From Ectobius pallidus (Eukaryota > Arthropoda > Insecta > Blattodea > Ectobiidae), in the NCBI GenBank assembly GCA_964059195.1, contig CAXKWD010000006.1:15430530-15494529 (forward strand): DNA of 64,000 bases. Reading direction: 5' to 3'. Of this stretch, positions 29,598 through 40,931 are shown piece after piece. The stretch's first letter is position 1; each line of letters starts with the position of its first letter. The notes beneath the pieces were generated by a model. It saw nothing but the letters and a program-made list of their open reading frames with translations, had not been told where the DNA came from and did no database searches. The position numbers were made by a program, and so were the translations under genes.

Positions 29598-31262
29598 GGG
29601 CCGTGGAGAGAAAGCAAAGGACCTCAGTAAAAAATTTCCCGGGCCCCGTCAAATATTAATTTCACCACTGAAACCCAAAGTATGCAGCAAAAAGATTGTA
29701 TAAAAATATTACATAAATATTATATAATGTATGTAATGGTATGTAAGTATCCTATTACTTGAAGACATATGATATTTTTGTTAATCACTAAAAAGTTAGT
29801 CATATTTTACAAAAAATAAAACCATGTAAGTTTAAAAGCTTTTCAGTTGTACACACAGAGGTAATAATACGTGTTTTGGCAAAATGCTATCAATAATCAT
29901 AAAAACTAATCACTGTACAACTAGTGTCTTACTTTTCAACTATAAATAACAACATTTAAATTATATATCGGTACCCAACTATGTTTAATCACTATGAAAA
30001 ATTTGCTTGTTTTGAACAACATAAACTGAAGATAAGATAAACATATACGATTGACAATAAAACTTGACACAATGACATAAGAACTCTTATTAAGTACCAG
30101 AATGGTACTTTCTGAGATCATGTGGGGGACGGGAAAATGGCTGTCCGTCCGTGTCTCTCCGTCAGTCTGTCCGTGTGCCTGTATGCGCGATAACTCAAAT
30201 AAGCTTTATCGGATTTTCATGAAATTTGATATACATATTTATAACGTCCATAGAAAGAAGCCTATTAATTTTGTACCAAATCGCTTGACCGGTACCGGAG
30301 TAACGACTGATTAACGGCCACATGCTTATTAAATGGCAAATCATCACTATACTACAAAGCCGCTTAGCTAATCACTGAGGGCCTTCACCACAATGCAGTC
30401 AGATGTTTGTAAATTTATTATATCACATCTTGCTTTAGATGTGAGGCATTCGTTCTGTTGTTATCCCACTTATTCCTTCACATGTGTTTAACGAACTTTC
30501 TCAAGAGTTCGGTCTAAAACTATATAGTTTCTGAAAAAAAAGACCAATTAACTACATCTGGCACTTTTTTGTATCAGTTTACCTGATTTTTAATTATATT
30601 ATGGCACAGTCTATCTTATGCCGATATCAGACAAAGGTTGAGCTAATAAAGTATTCAAAAGGAAAAATGTTATTGTTACTGAGACATGTAATAGGCTATA
30701 CTACAAAGTAATTATTAAAAGAATGTCTTAAGAATCCACCGTCTTAAAAAATAGCTTTCCTAGCTTTTTACTTTGCAAAAGTATCAATAATACTATTATA
30801 ATTCAGTTGCCTAGCAAAGATATCTCCAAAAACGTCAATGCTATAAGAGGTCATGAATTTCCTAGGAATCCCGGGTATAATTTTGCAGAGATTTGTACCA
30901 ATTTTATATGTATTCTATGTATCAAAATTAATCATTTGAAAATTATTATTTTAAATGCCGAACGTTAGTGAGGCCTACTGTTGAGTCCAAAAGGATTTCT
31001 GCTTCTACTTTTAAAAAAATAATTTTTCTCCAAGAATAATCCGCTTCAGATTACCTGATTAATTCCGTGTCACCGTTATGCGACAGGACAATGCAGATAA
31101 AAAATAAACACATAAAACATAGCTTAAGCTGTTTGTTGACTTATAAAACATTTAATTTTAGAGTAAATTAGAAAGTAAAAAATAAAACCTGGTCGGCCGG
31201 GCCGGGGCCCCAAGTCTTTAGTTTCGGCTGCTCCCCCTCTCGTCCTTGCCAGCCTAGCCGAA
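29598..31262 (+). repeat. Dispersed repeat, long copy (mate at 63010-63712, inverted)
   Basis: It shares 'ggccgtggagagaaag', 'cagaatggtac', 'caggacaatgcagataaa' and 'aaaaaataaaacct' with the inverted copy at 63010-63712. The copies differ by an internal length change of about 1 kb. No coding frame; class unknown. Confidence 0.6.
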
Positions 31263-31484
31263 ACAGTTCCAACAAAAATGCAAGTGAAACCGGTCTTTTG
31301 CAACCGTTTCATAAAACTGTTATGTGCGCGTAACAGTTTCGGCTACAACCTTTATCTAGAAACAGCTTATTTTCCCACCTCTACCGGTAACGGTAACGGC
31401 ACCTTTCAGTAGTGGTTGCTGGCTTGCTGCGTACACAATCGAGCATTTAAAACATTTTCAATATAGCAAGACTGCAAGAGTCTT

Positions 31485-31650
31485 GCAGTTCGGTCTTGGT
31501 CTTGCCCGAGTCTTGCAGACTTGGTCTCGGTCTTGGTCTTGGTCTTGCACACTCAGTCTTGGTCTTGGTCTTGCTAACGCAGATGCGGTCTTGGTCTTGG
31601 TCTTGCATTTTCTGCAAGACCAAGACCAAGACTGCAAGACCAAGACTGGT
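31485..31650. repeat. GGTCTT/AAGACC hexamer arrays, right end of hAT
   Basis: This is the inverted counterpart of 27455-27622 with the same spacers ('gcacactcagt'). Confidence 0.9.
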
Positions 31651-33065
31651 CTCGCTCATCACTACCTGCAATTCACAAACCACCCCTTAGTTTATATTAT
31701 CTCTGTTCACATAATTTGTACACATATCTACACTTTTGACCGTGTTTCACCTACATAACTTACCCCATACGGCCAGGAGAAAATTAATATTATTATAAAT
31801 AATATTTCTATTAATACAATATTAATACAAATTAATACTCAGTAATATTCTATACAATGTAATATTAATATTAATTTATAAAATATCCCTTAGCTGTTTT
31901 CTACCCTAATTATACGTTGTTATTTCTATACAAATGTACATTCTTTAACAAATTCTCATCAAATTATACTAACATACCATCTACCCTATTTTCTAGGCAA
32001 TAAAATATAAGATCAAATCATCCCTTAGCTGTTTCATACCTATATTATATAATTGTTCATTGCTTGTGAACATCTTCGATTTTTTGAAAGATGTGGAACG
32101 AAATGTTACGGTCAAGCTTCTTGGAATCTGAGAAATTACTGTTACACACGGCCATGTTTATTTTTGGAGATGAGATCTTCCAAGACGTGTAAAGCAGCCC
32201 GAAAATTGTCAGAAGTATCTAACAATTCAATTTAGATAAGGCGAGTCATTTTGAAATAGATTAATGTATTATTTTGTTTAATAATGTTTGCAATTTTTCC
32301 TATACCGCCCGTAGTAATCTTGCTCCCGCGACTCACAAGCAGAGTAACTGCTACCTAGCGGCGGAACCAGTGAACTACCTCAGTCATCACACTTTCTCCT
32401 CTATTCATTATGGTTTTAGTGTTTTAAATTAGCCTCTGTGTTAGTTTGGCGCGAGCGCCATTAATTGCCGCGCTGAAATTACTCATTTCCTGGCTGTTGA
32501 GTGCACCTGCTTAGGCACGCCAAGCCAGCGCAGTTTAGTTCAGATCGAGACGTGAAAGTGTATAGGCATGCGTTGCGGCTGCGTCTGATTTAGGCCAGTT
32601 TTCGCTCTATATTACTAATACTCATCTGCAACTCCGCGTATTTCATGCTCCTGTAGTGAAGGCAGCTTTACGTGTGAAATTCAGGAAATAATATTGTATT
32701 TTAGTGTCGCTTACAAGTATTTCCATTGTCTCGTAACCTAGAAGCCACGTGCAGTTTAACAGGCTTTGTCTAGCGTTACATTCGCCAACGGGCGGGAGAA
32801 TAGTTTTCTACTAGAACAGTAACTGTATTTATTATTATATTTTATTGTGTAAAAGTGTTGTATCAAATAATTCAGAATTCAGGTTTCTTGATAATATACC
32901 GTTGCAAATTACCCAGGTTGAAATCTCTGTCCCAGCTACCTACAGTCCATTGTCTCCCTTCGATTAGTTATTAATTGGCATAATTGCCTGGTCCTCCAAA
33001 AACACCTAAATTGTACCTGAGTTCCCTTCATTTTGTTCCTCTCGAACCTGATACCAGACACACTG

Positions 33066-33744
33066 ACTGATCACAGTTTCTCAAAAACTATACAGCCTAG
33101 GAACGTGAAACTTTGTACACATATTGCTCCTAGGCTCTAGATGCGCACTAAGAAAGGATTTCAAAATCTTTGGGCTCTAAGGGCCTCTAAGGGCTAAAAT
33201 AGGGCTATAAAGTTATGAAATTCACCAAAAGGAATTCATACTGCATGTATACAATCCCCATGACAACATATTTTTTTTTAAACTACACAGGTGGCTTGGC
33301 ATGACACTGTGATTTCATGTAGGCCTAATAGATATAAAATTATGAGAATTATATGGAATTCCTTTAAATGATTATCAACTATTTTTTGACATGAAGTAAA
33401 TTTAGAAGGTCCTGGGTTCTATTGTTAAGAGTTGAACTCTTTTCTTATAGTTAGCCTAGGACTGCATTGCGAAAGATAGTAAGTAAAGTGTTCCCTATTA
33501 CAGGCCATGGAGGCCCAGAGGGTTCCAAGAAGTTGAGGCTCCCGGGTTTTTAGACAATCGGAACGGTTCCAAGAGGTTGAGGCTCCCGGATTTTTAGACA
33601 ATTGGTACGTGAAGGTGGTAAGGTTGTAAGCCTTACTCACCGGCCGCCTTTACCCCCAGGTAGTTTATAGAATAACAATAGATATAATTTCCTGATTAAT
33701 TTCTATTTACCATATTATCTCTCTATCTTTACCTCAGTTTTTAC
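33066..33744 (+). other. Helitron B body, no gene
   Basis: Family-type Helitron sequence shared with 54180-54300 ('cactaagaaaggattt'). A 44-bp tandem duplication containing 'gttgaggctcccgg' lies at about 33519-33606. Confidence 0.5.
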
Positions 33745-34170
33745 CCCTCCCTTTTGGGGTCATTTAAGCGACCCACGTTGCCCGGGCCTTACAGGGCAGC
33801 GACCTGTCGGGAGAGGGACTATGGATCACATACATACTTTCTTGACCAGACAAGGACATGGAGAGCCTCCCGGATGAGTGATCAGCCAAATGCCGGGGCC
33901 ACCTCCGAGACAACACAAACGAGACACATCATTCACGCACTCACTCTGAACAAGGCGAGGATGGGCTGAGGATAATAATGACTGCCAGATGATATCCGGG
34001 GACCACTAGGGGCTAAAGTTGCCGAGCCTAAAGTTACCAGACATTTGTCTCACAGGTGAGGAAAAATCCTGGAAAAAACCCTACCTAGGTAACTTGTCCC
34101 GACCAGTATTCGAACCGGAGCCCGCTGCGTGAGAGGAGTGAACGCATCCCCTATGCCCAGCTATTTACTG
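33745..34170 (-). repeat. tRNA-derived SINE-like sequence, minus strand
   Basis: On the minus strand a box-B-like GGTTCGAATAC (about 34117-34107) follows a box-A-like region near 34160, then a body with 'ggttttttccaggatttttcc'. No real tRNA cloverleaf can be made. Confidence 0.45.
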
Positions 34171-34377
34171 TATGTTTGCCAAAATTGAAACAGAACAATT
34201 AATTTTTTTACATAATCAGTAAACTACGGGTGAAGGAGTATGTGGAATATAAATACGTCCATCGTGTTGGCTGGACAGCTGATGATTTATAGAAGTGCAT
34301 CTAATCGCCTTTAAATTGTGTTCACTTAACCTATATATACATAAATCTAACAATGCGAAGCATTGATGGGTCAGCTA

Positions 34378-37021
34378 GTTTGTATAATAAAATTATGAAT
34401 ATTTTGTTGAAATTCGGAAGTTTTTTCATTGCAAACATTAAAACAAATCGTAAAATTGAAACAATTTCAAAACTAAATTATTCTTGCAGACATTGGTAGT
34501 TCTTGTAAATTGAAGATTAAAAACTATATATACATATTTTAAAGAAGACGTCAAAGCATATCTTTCCTTTCTATACTGGCAATTGGCACTGGCTATTTTT
34601 TCCCTCTAAATATAAAAAATAAAAAGATAAATAAATCAACTACACTGTTATTATATACAACTCACTTTTATAATGCACATTAATGATATTAAAACAGTAT
34701 ATTAGAACTGGAATTACCGATGCACGTAGATATTTTAACTCGAATCGAAGAGAACATAGTATTTTAAATTATTAGCATATGAGAGCCCAGTACAATGATT
34801 AACAATTACCTGCGAGCCATAATTCTGAAACTTATGCAATATAATTCTAAAACAAATAGTATGAACCTATATTATTGATGGGCGTTGACGTTAAAAATAT
34901 TACGCATTTAGGCCTATAGTAATAATCACAAGAAAACCATTTCCTTATTACCTTATTTTGACATTCCAGCTTCTTTCAAATTACGTTGACTTCATGAAAA
35001 CATTCTTTTACTAATATGATACACTATTCAAATACTTTTATTTTTATTTGTTTTCCACACAAAAACTTAATGACAGCTATAATTCTGGAGCATGTCTTAT
35101 TCGTAAGCCTTTAAAGGATATTATTTAGAAGCAAGCAAACGTAACCTAAATTTATTTATAAAATATTAATGATAATAGGAACAAAATATTTACACATTTG
35201 TATCCAAGTTCTTTACTTTCTTTAACTACTGTGTTACATTAATCAAATATTAGCATCTGTTTACCACACAGTAAATTCATAACCGAAAGCTGAAATATAT
35301 ACAGAATATTGTGAAAGCAAACAACCATGAACCTAAATTACTTTTTAAAAATGACTTACAGTATAAAGATTTGTTTTAACATATTTACGACTATGGTTAT
35401 AAATCTAAAGAAGATGGGATGTTTTCTTTGTGAAGTACTGTACAACAAGTTTTAAATGTTTCATAAAATTTGAAATATTTCTTCACCATTTAACGAATAC
35501 AAATGTCATCGCGATATACAGGAATAATTTTAATATTTTGAATTATTTGTCACTAAGCTACGCATGTCTCTGCCACTGCAAAATAATTATTGTTCCTGTT
35601 TTTGCTCCAGCCCACGGGTTCTTTTCGACTTAATAATTACAACCAATTATCAGTAGCGGACGCAGAATTTTTTTTCGGGGGGGGGATTTGAATAGGTAGA
35701 AAGACTTACATACATAATTAGTTTATAAAACTGGCCACTTAGAGTGCATATATAGCCCTTTTTCAAATTTCGGGGGGGGGGGATCTATCCCCCCAATCCC
35801 CCCCTCTGCGTCCGCCACTGCCAATTATTACTTCAGACAGACATTAATTATTTAATTCTTTTAACAAATCAATACTTTTTCTGGCGATCTCACAATCTCC
35901 TAGGCAGAATATAGGTATCTGATTTCTGGAATATAACTTAAACGTTATTAATCGCCAGTTTTTATAGGAAAGCCAACATTATTCACATCTATTGATACGC
36001 ATAAGTACGGTATATGGCAGAACGAGATGGCAGGACCTCCTCAGACCCTGCTGCGCTCTGGTGGACAAATTTTTAACTGCACGCAAAAGGTTCCCATTTA
36101 CACGAAATTTTGCACACATACCCTGTTAAGCCCGGGAAGTAACGCGGTCAACATTAAAATTCAAACAAAATACTCCTTCCCTTGAAAATTATATAATTTC
36201 TGAGAATATTATACTGACAAAAAATGAAATGCTGTTCAGTTCACATGACAACAGTGAATTGTTTACTCTGATCACATAGGGCCTTGACAACTATATAGCC
36301 TAATGCTGAACTTTAACGAATTATGATTCCATCGATGTAATATATTGGCGAAAATAATTACTGAAAATGAAATCCACGAAAATAAAGCACAGTGTGATGT
36401 AGTCACATAACTTTCTCTATCCTCGACATAAGAAATATTTACTCACTTTACATTTTGATGTAGAATAAGAGGTCGTATTACAGGGACAACTTAAGTGTGT
36501 GAGTATGCTATATCAGAACTCTGTAAATAATCCTTTCCGCTGATAAGTTATCCATATCTGTAGGCTTTGTATTAGTTGAGAAATAGGGATGTTTATCATA
36601 GGCCCTAAGCATGGGATGGAACATTTTCAGTCCTATGCTCGCAGTATATTATGTCCCGTGTTTTAGGGGAGGAAAGTATGAAAGTGATACTGCATTTCTC
36701 TTTTATTTCAGCCCCGAAACGGTTGTATGGTAACATGAGAATGAGAAATAAAATTTTCCGTCAAGTCAATACATTCTTATGTAATTTATGTTTGTTCTTA
36801 TTTCAACCCCTCCCAGGCATGATGTGTAGAAGCAACGGAATGCAGCATTCGACATCCTCTATGAACCATAAAAAGCTAAAGGCGTATCTAGCGTTTTCTG
36901 ATGGAATCGTTTGAGTGTGATAAATCTTTTTCTTCATTTCAAGTTTTACATACATAAAGTCCTCCATAAGTTAATTTCAAATAAAAAAATACAAAGCCCG
37001 GGCGACGCCGGGCCTTTTCAG
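34378..37021. other. AT-rich Helitron A remainder, no gene
   Basis: Apart from the MITE at 35651-35820, no ORF or motif was recognised. The last 40 bases form the Helitron 3' hairpin. Confidence 0.5.
35651..35820. mobile_element. 170-bp hAT-type MITE with G/C-run ends
   Basis: Ends CAGTAGCGGACGCAGA and TCTGCGTCCGCCACTG are inverted; the 8-bp duplication CCAATTAT flanks it (35643-35650, 35821-35828). Runs of nine or more G sit inside both halves, opposite C runs. Confidence 0.88.
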
Positions 37022-37198
37022 CTAGTCGCCTATAAAGCAGGGTTGGTTACTCATGAAGGAAGTTAATTAAGAAACACATATCCTGCATATCACATTATTA
37101 TTTTGTAAAGGAGGGAATGTGGTTTTTTAATTGAGGTATGTTAGGGAAACATTTTGGGATAGCATACCGCCTCTGGATTTTTCTCATTTCCTTCACTG

Positions 37199-38165
37199 GG
37201 TATAAGTGACAAAATTATCAACATTATAAAATCAATATACTCACAAAACAAATGTCGAATAAAGATGGGTTTCAAATTATCAGAAGAATTTTATATGTCA
37301 AAAGGACTTTTGCAAGGATGTTGCTTACCTCCGACATTGTTCAAAATATATGGCTCTTCAAAACTGGACTTGGAAATGTCGATATATGGGAATTCAAATT
37401 CATCCAGATTACTACCTGCATAATCTACTTTTTGCGGATGATCAAGTAATAATTACTGAGGATACAGATGATGCGTCATATATGATCAGAAAGTACAGGA
37501 TATTTCAATAAAACTTAATATTTGTCAATGGATTTGGAAGAAAAGTTAATATGTAATACAGAAAAAATTGCACATGTTGAATATTTTAAATATCTAGGGT
37601 CTATTATACGTACAAAAGGATGCAACAACAAATTTAGAGATTCAAAGAAGAATAACGGATGGGAAGAGAATTATAGGAATGCTAAATTCAATCTTATGGA
37701 GTAAAAATATTTTACATAGAACTACAAAATTAATATCTGGCATTATTCCAAAGTACATCATTATATGGCGCTGAAACTTGGAAATGGACAATAAGTAGAC
37801 AATAAGCAAACATATTAATGGTATGAGAAATGGATTTTTGGAGGCATTCAGCAAGAAAATCCAGGAAAGAAAAAATTCTGAATAATAGAATAAGGGAAAT
37901 AATGCAAGTTGAAAAGAATATTTTGGAAATTGTAGAAGAAAGACGCTTGAGATGGTATGAACATGTACTCAGAATGACAGAGGATAGAATACCCAAGAAA
38001 ATTTTGGATTGGAAAGTAGAAGGAAAAAGAAGAAGAGGGAAGCCCAAAGAGTGCTGGATGGATGGGGTGAAAAGGAGTATGGCGAGAAAAGGATTAAGTG
38101 AAGAAGATGCTATGGACAGGGACTTATGGAGGCAAAAGATTGTTGTGGGATGAAGGAAAACCATT
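37199..38165 (+). pseudogene. LINE reverse-transcriptase fragment, downstream half
   Basis: This continues the copy broken at 20112. An LLQGC-type RT motif, a FKYLGS segment, and the C-terminal block RRLRWYEHVLRM...GKRRRGKPKECWMD are visible in two or three frames with several stops and frameshifts. The longest intact piece is 107 codons (37830-38153). An A-rich tail follows at 38186-38196. Confidence 0.78.
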
Positions 38166-38414
38166 GTATTGTGAAATATTCCTTAATAAAAAAAAATATT
38201 ATTATTGGAATTTGCTGTTGATCTTCATCATTGATTCACTGTCATTATTACAATTATTTCTATCAAAAGACTAATAAAGTTCTAAAATATCTTGAAATAT
38301 TCACATTGCCTAAAATTGCTATTTTCTTCCCCTAAAATTTTAAATCAATTATTCTACAGTTATTTATAATAAATGTCAATAAAACGAGTGATTAGTGTTT
38401 ATTGACTGTTTAAC

Positions 38415-38765
38415 AATGTTAATAAGGAGTAGTACAATATTATTATATTATATAAATTCATGGAAATGAGGGGGATAAAAAGGATAACAAAACTAAAAAA
38501 ATGAATGTATCTTGCTGACCTATTTCAAATACACAGAACTTTTAGGCCACTTAAAAAAAATATATCTTTGTAAGCTATGAACATCAATAATAATTACGTA
38601 GGTGCTTGTATATTTAAAAATAATGTCAGGGACTACTTCTCTAGATCCTCCAGTGCCCCTCCTTAAAATATTATTGACTATAGACCTGCAGCATCTGCTA
38701 TAGTTTATTCCCAAACATGAAAGTCTCATCTCACTCCACCATTCGAGGCTCAGGGAGTCTTTAGG
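38415..38765 (+). repeat. Dispersed repeat (mate at 55230-55715, inverted)
   Basis: It shares 'aataaggagtagtac', 'gggggataaaaagg', 'ctacttctctagatcctcc' and 'agcatctgctatagtttatt' with the inverted copy. No coding frame. Confidence 0.7.
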
Positions 38766-39875
38766 GAATGGCTTTGCAATGTGTACCTTCTAATAAGAGT
38801 CGCTCAAAGTTCGCTACTCCCAGAGTAAGTGACATTTTCATCTTATGTAGCGACGATGGCCATTTATTCACCTGGGTCGGAAGGACATATTACGCATTAG
38901 CACAGCAGGTGCAAGTATTCAACATGATACACTATAAATAGAGCATCCCCAATTATAGAACAATTAATTTTCTTCCATAATCATGCTGTAATAATAATTT
39001 AAGGGCTTACAAGGGAACTGTACAGATTGTCACGTCGTAAGCTACCCTCAAATTTTGCGCATCGGTAGGTTTGCATTGCACATAGACACAAGTCAAAAAT
39101 TAGCTGCTCATATGCACTTTTAGTGGGTGAAAATTCATTGGAAATCTTGTAAATTGAAAATATTGAGTAGCCCTTTACAGCTGTCGGCTGGAGGGACTAG
39201 CGGCCTTTCCTATTTAGTGTGCGCTTGGCATAGACTGTGACAATGTTGCCAAATCCCATGGCAGAAATAGGCATATGTGTAATTTGTCTTATCTCTCCCT
39301 TTCCTTACCACTGTGTGAAGGAATAATATTAAAATAATGAATAATATCCTCCTCTGATACACGTGCTTGTATTCCGGTAGTTGTCATGAAGTAATTAGTA
39401 GCCTACCTGCTTAAATTTTTAGGACTAACTAGTGGATCTCATGTGTTGTGTTATTATTGATGTTCATTTTTTTGTCCTATAATGACGAGTACAGTTATTA
39501 CGTAGTATGTTAGTCCGAGTTCTTAACACTTAAATATTTTTGTCTGGACAATAAATGCCAACATTGAGAATAAGTGACTGAAGCACTGGTATTCTAATAT
39601 CACGCAAATCAAGTGGTCACACTTATGTAACACCTACACACATTGACAATCATAAGCAACCTCTCAGTGTCTGTACAGATTATATAGTTTAAAAGTGCGG
39701 AAATGATAACAACAAATGATTATACAAAAGTTATTTAGTGAAATAAAATCCGCGAGTAACAAGGCAGCTCCTTCCCTCTATCGCACACCCCGACCTTCTG
39801 TCGTATCCTGAAAATTTTGGTAAGGCATGCAACATGAAATATAAATATATATATATATAGGCCTATACATATATA
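38766..39875. other. Unremarkable AT-rich stretch
   Basis: No ORF, motif or repeat was recognised except a short (AT)n run near 39842. Confidence 0.5.
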
Positions 39876-40931
39876 TCACTGTTGTATGTAACATCTGTCA
39901 TAGGTTCGTTCTTTACTTCTTGAAATAGGCACGAGAGAAAGTTGAATTTGAAATCTCTTTAACAACGTTAGAAATCCACGTGCTTTATTTATGGCGAATG
40001 TATCCCAATCGTCTTGATTTTCCAAAATGTAGCCATGAAGCTCTTCAAGTTCGGTTCTATGATCTGCGACTTTCTGTACTAAGCGACTTGAGAAACTCCA
40101 TCGTGTTGGTGCAAGTTTTGGAAATCTCTTCTTTACTATCCTGTCTAATAGGTTCGTTCTTTTCGAGGAATGTCCAAAAAATGTTACAAAACCAGTATGG
40201 TTAGCAAAAACCACCGTACAAGATTTTATACACGACACTGCCTATGATAACAACAGATTCAGTTTGTGGGCGTAACAATGTACAGATATGGCCTGAGGAA
40301 TTACTTCCCTCACCTTTGCCTGTACTCCATTTAAATGTCCCGCCATGATGGCTGCTCCATCATAGGTCTGAGCTACCACTTTTCCTTTGCAATCAAACTG
40401 TGTAAGTTGCCCTATTGCAAGTTTAGCAAGGGAGTCAGCTGATCTATTGGCACTAACGTCGCTAAATCCTACAAATCTTTCAAAGATTTGTCCCTTATAG
40501 ACATATCTAAATATAGTTGACAGCTGTGAACAGTTGATGTCGGAAGTTTCATCTAGGAAAATAGCAACAAATGTTGCTGCTTTAATCTGACTTTTTATCT
40601 CTGTTAAGATAACACCACGAACGCTCTGTATTAAATCATTTTGTATCAGAGGAGATAATCCAGTAAATACAGTGGCAGTAGTCAAGTTTGCTTGCAGTTT
40701 GTCATCGAACTCCGCCAACAAATGAATTAACTCTACATAATTCCCTCGATTGTTGGAATCGGAACTTTCATTATGCCCTCGAAATGCGAATTCTTGTTGC
40801 CCTAAAAAGCATGTGGCTGCTGTCAGTCTCTTTAACACTTTTCGGTTCTCTTTCAGAGTTTTATTGTGTTTTAAAACACTTGCCCGGGTTTGTTCATTTA
40901 AGAGTAAATCAATCCTGCTTTTATCGTTCAT
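39876..40931 (-). pseudogene. Decayed hAT transposase of the ZMYM1/DUF4371-like type
   Basis: Two pieces in the same frame (40931-40242 and 40241-39876) are separated by one TAG at 40244-40242. The first shows a DETSDINCSQLST segment with the first catalytic Asp of hAT transposases, a YDGAAIM...HCYAHKLNLLL block, and upstream FLGQQEFAFRGH. The second continues with FPKLAPTRWSFSSR. The N-terminal finger and the C-terminal dimerisation region are absent. Terminal repeats were not found. Non-functional. Confidence 0.8.

Larger units (their letters stand above)
27435..31664. mobile_element. hAT element with GGTCTT-repeat hairpin ends (4.2 kb)
   Basis: Termini CAGTGATGAGC and (inverted) TAGTGATGAGC; the 8-bp duplication CCTGCAAT lies at 27427-27434 and 31665-31672. 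Both ends consist of AAGACC and GGTCTT hexamer arrays that are themselves inverted, so each end can fold back. No transposase was found; the interior holds other dispersed repeats. Confidence 0.85.
26147..32412. mobile_element. 6.3-kb DNA transposon of unknown superfamily inside the 3' LTR
   Basis: Inverted termini CATAATGAATAG...AGAAAGTGTGATGAC match over about 30 bp with a few mismatches. The 7-bp duplication GTTTTAG (26140-26146, 32413-32419) is confirmed by the uninterrupted 5' LTR. No ORF over 100 codons and no transposase. CA-starting ends with a 7-8-bp duplication recall P-type elements, but this is not enough to classify it. It contains the hAT element 27435-31664. Confidence 0.8.
21397..33060 (+). 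mobile_element. BEL/Pao LTR retrotransposon lacking reverse transcriptase
   Basis: Two 668-bp LTRs (TG...CA) flank a Gag-protease-integrase ORF. The 5-bp duplication CACTG is at 21392-21396 and 33061-33065. The 3' LTR (26120-26139 plus 32413-33060) is split by a 6,266-bp insertion; once that is set aside, the LTRs differ by one base (G near 22002 versus A near 32998). A purine tract GGCGGGAG precedes the 3' LTR. Confidence 0.92.
26120..33060 (+). repeat. 3' LTR of the BEL/Pao element, split by a nested transposon
   Basis: Bases 26120-26146 match the start of the 5' LTR; after the insertion, 32413-33060 continues from the duplicated GTTTTAG to the CCAGACA end. The summed length equals the 5' LTR exactly. 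Confidence 0.92.
21361..34377 (+). mobile_element. Helitron B, interrupted by the BEL/Pao element
   Basis: It starts TCTCTATATATAAAAG after A and ends in a CAATGC-GAA-GCATTG hairpin, nine bases, then CTAG (34374-34377) followed by T, as expected for A/T insertion of Helitrons. Without the LTR element it would be about 1.35 kb. A related copy begins at 54127. It includes a minus-strand SINE-like block. No Rep/helicase. Confidence 0.72.
20694..37025 (+). mobile_element. Helitron A (inferred), host of the inner nest
   Basis: The 3' end is clear: a GCCCGG-GCGACG-CCGGGC hairpin followed by CTTTTCAG and CTAG (37022-37025), with T next. The proposed 5' end is TCTAATATATAAAGTCG at 20694, preceded by A. 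No Rep/helicase ORF is present, so it is non-autonomous. The pairing of these two ends is inferred from nesting and family-like termini rather than proven. Confidence 0.5.
20113..37198. mobile_element. hAT-like element expanded to 17 kb by nested insertions
   Basis: The left end CAGTGAGGGAAGTGAG and the inverse of the right end (CAGTGAAGGAAATGAG) match, both followed inside by GCGGTATGC. The 8-bp duplication GGTATAAG flanks them at 20105-20112 and 37199-37206, and the host LINE reading pattern resumes exactly across it. Native element sequence is limited to about 20113-20693 and 37026-37198; no transposase was seen, so the element itself was a small non-autonomous hAT. Confidence 0.85.

Noticed and set aside
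33405..33660. Second SINE or gene near the 44-bp tandem duplication
   Set aside because: Only the duplication is clear; no promoter boxes or coding pattern.
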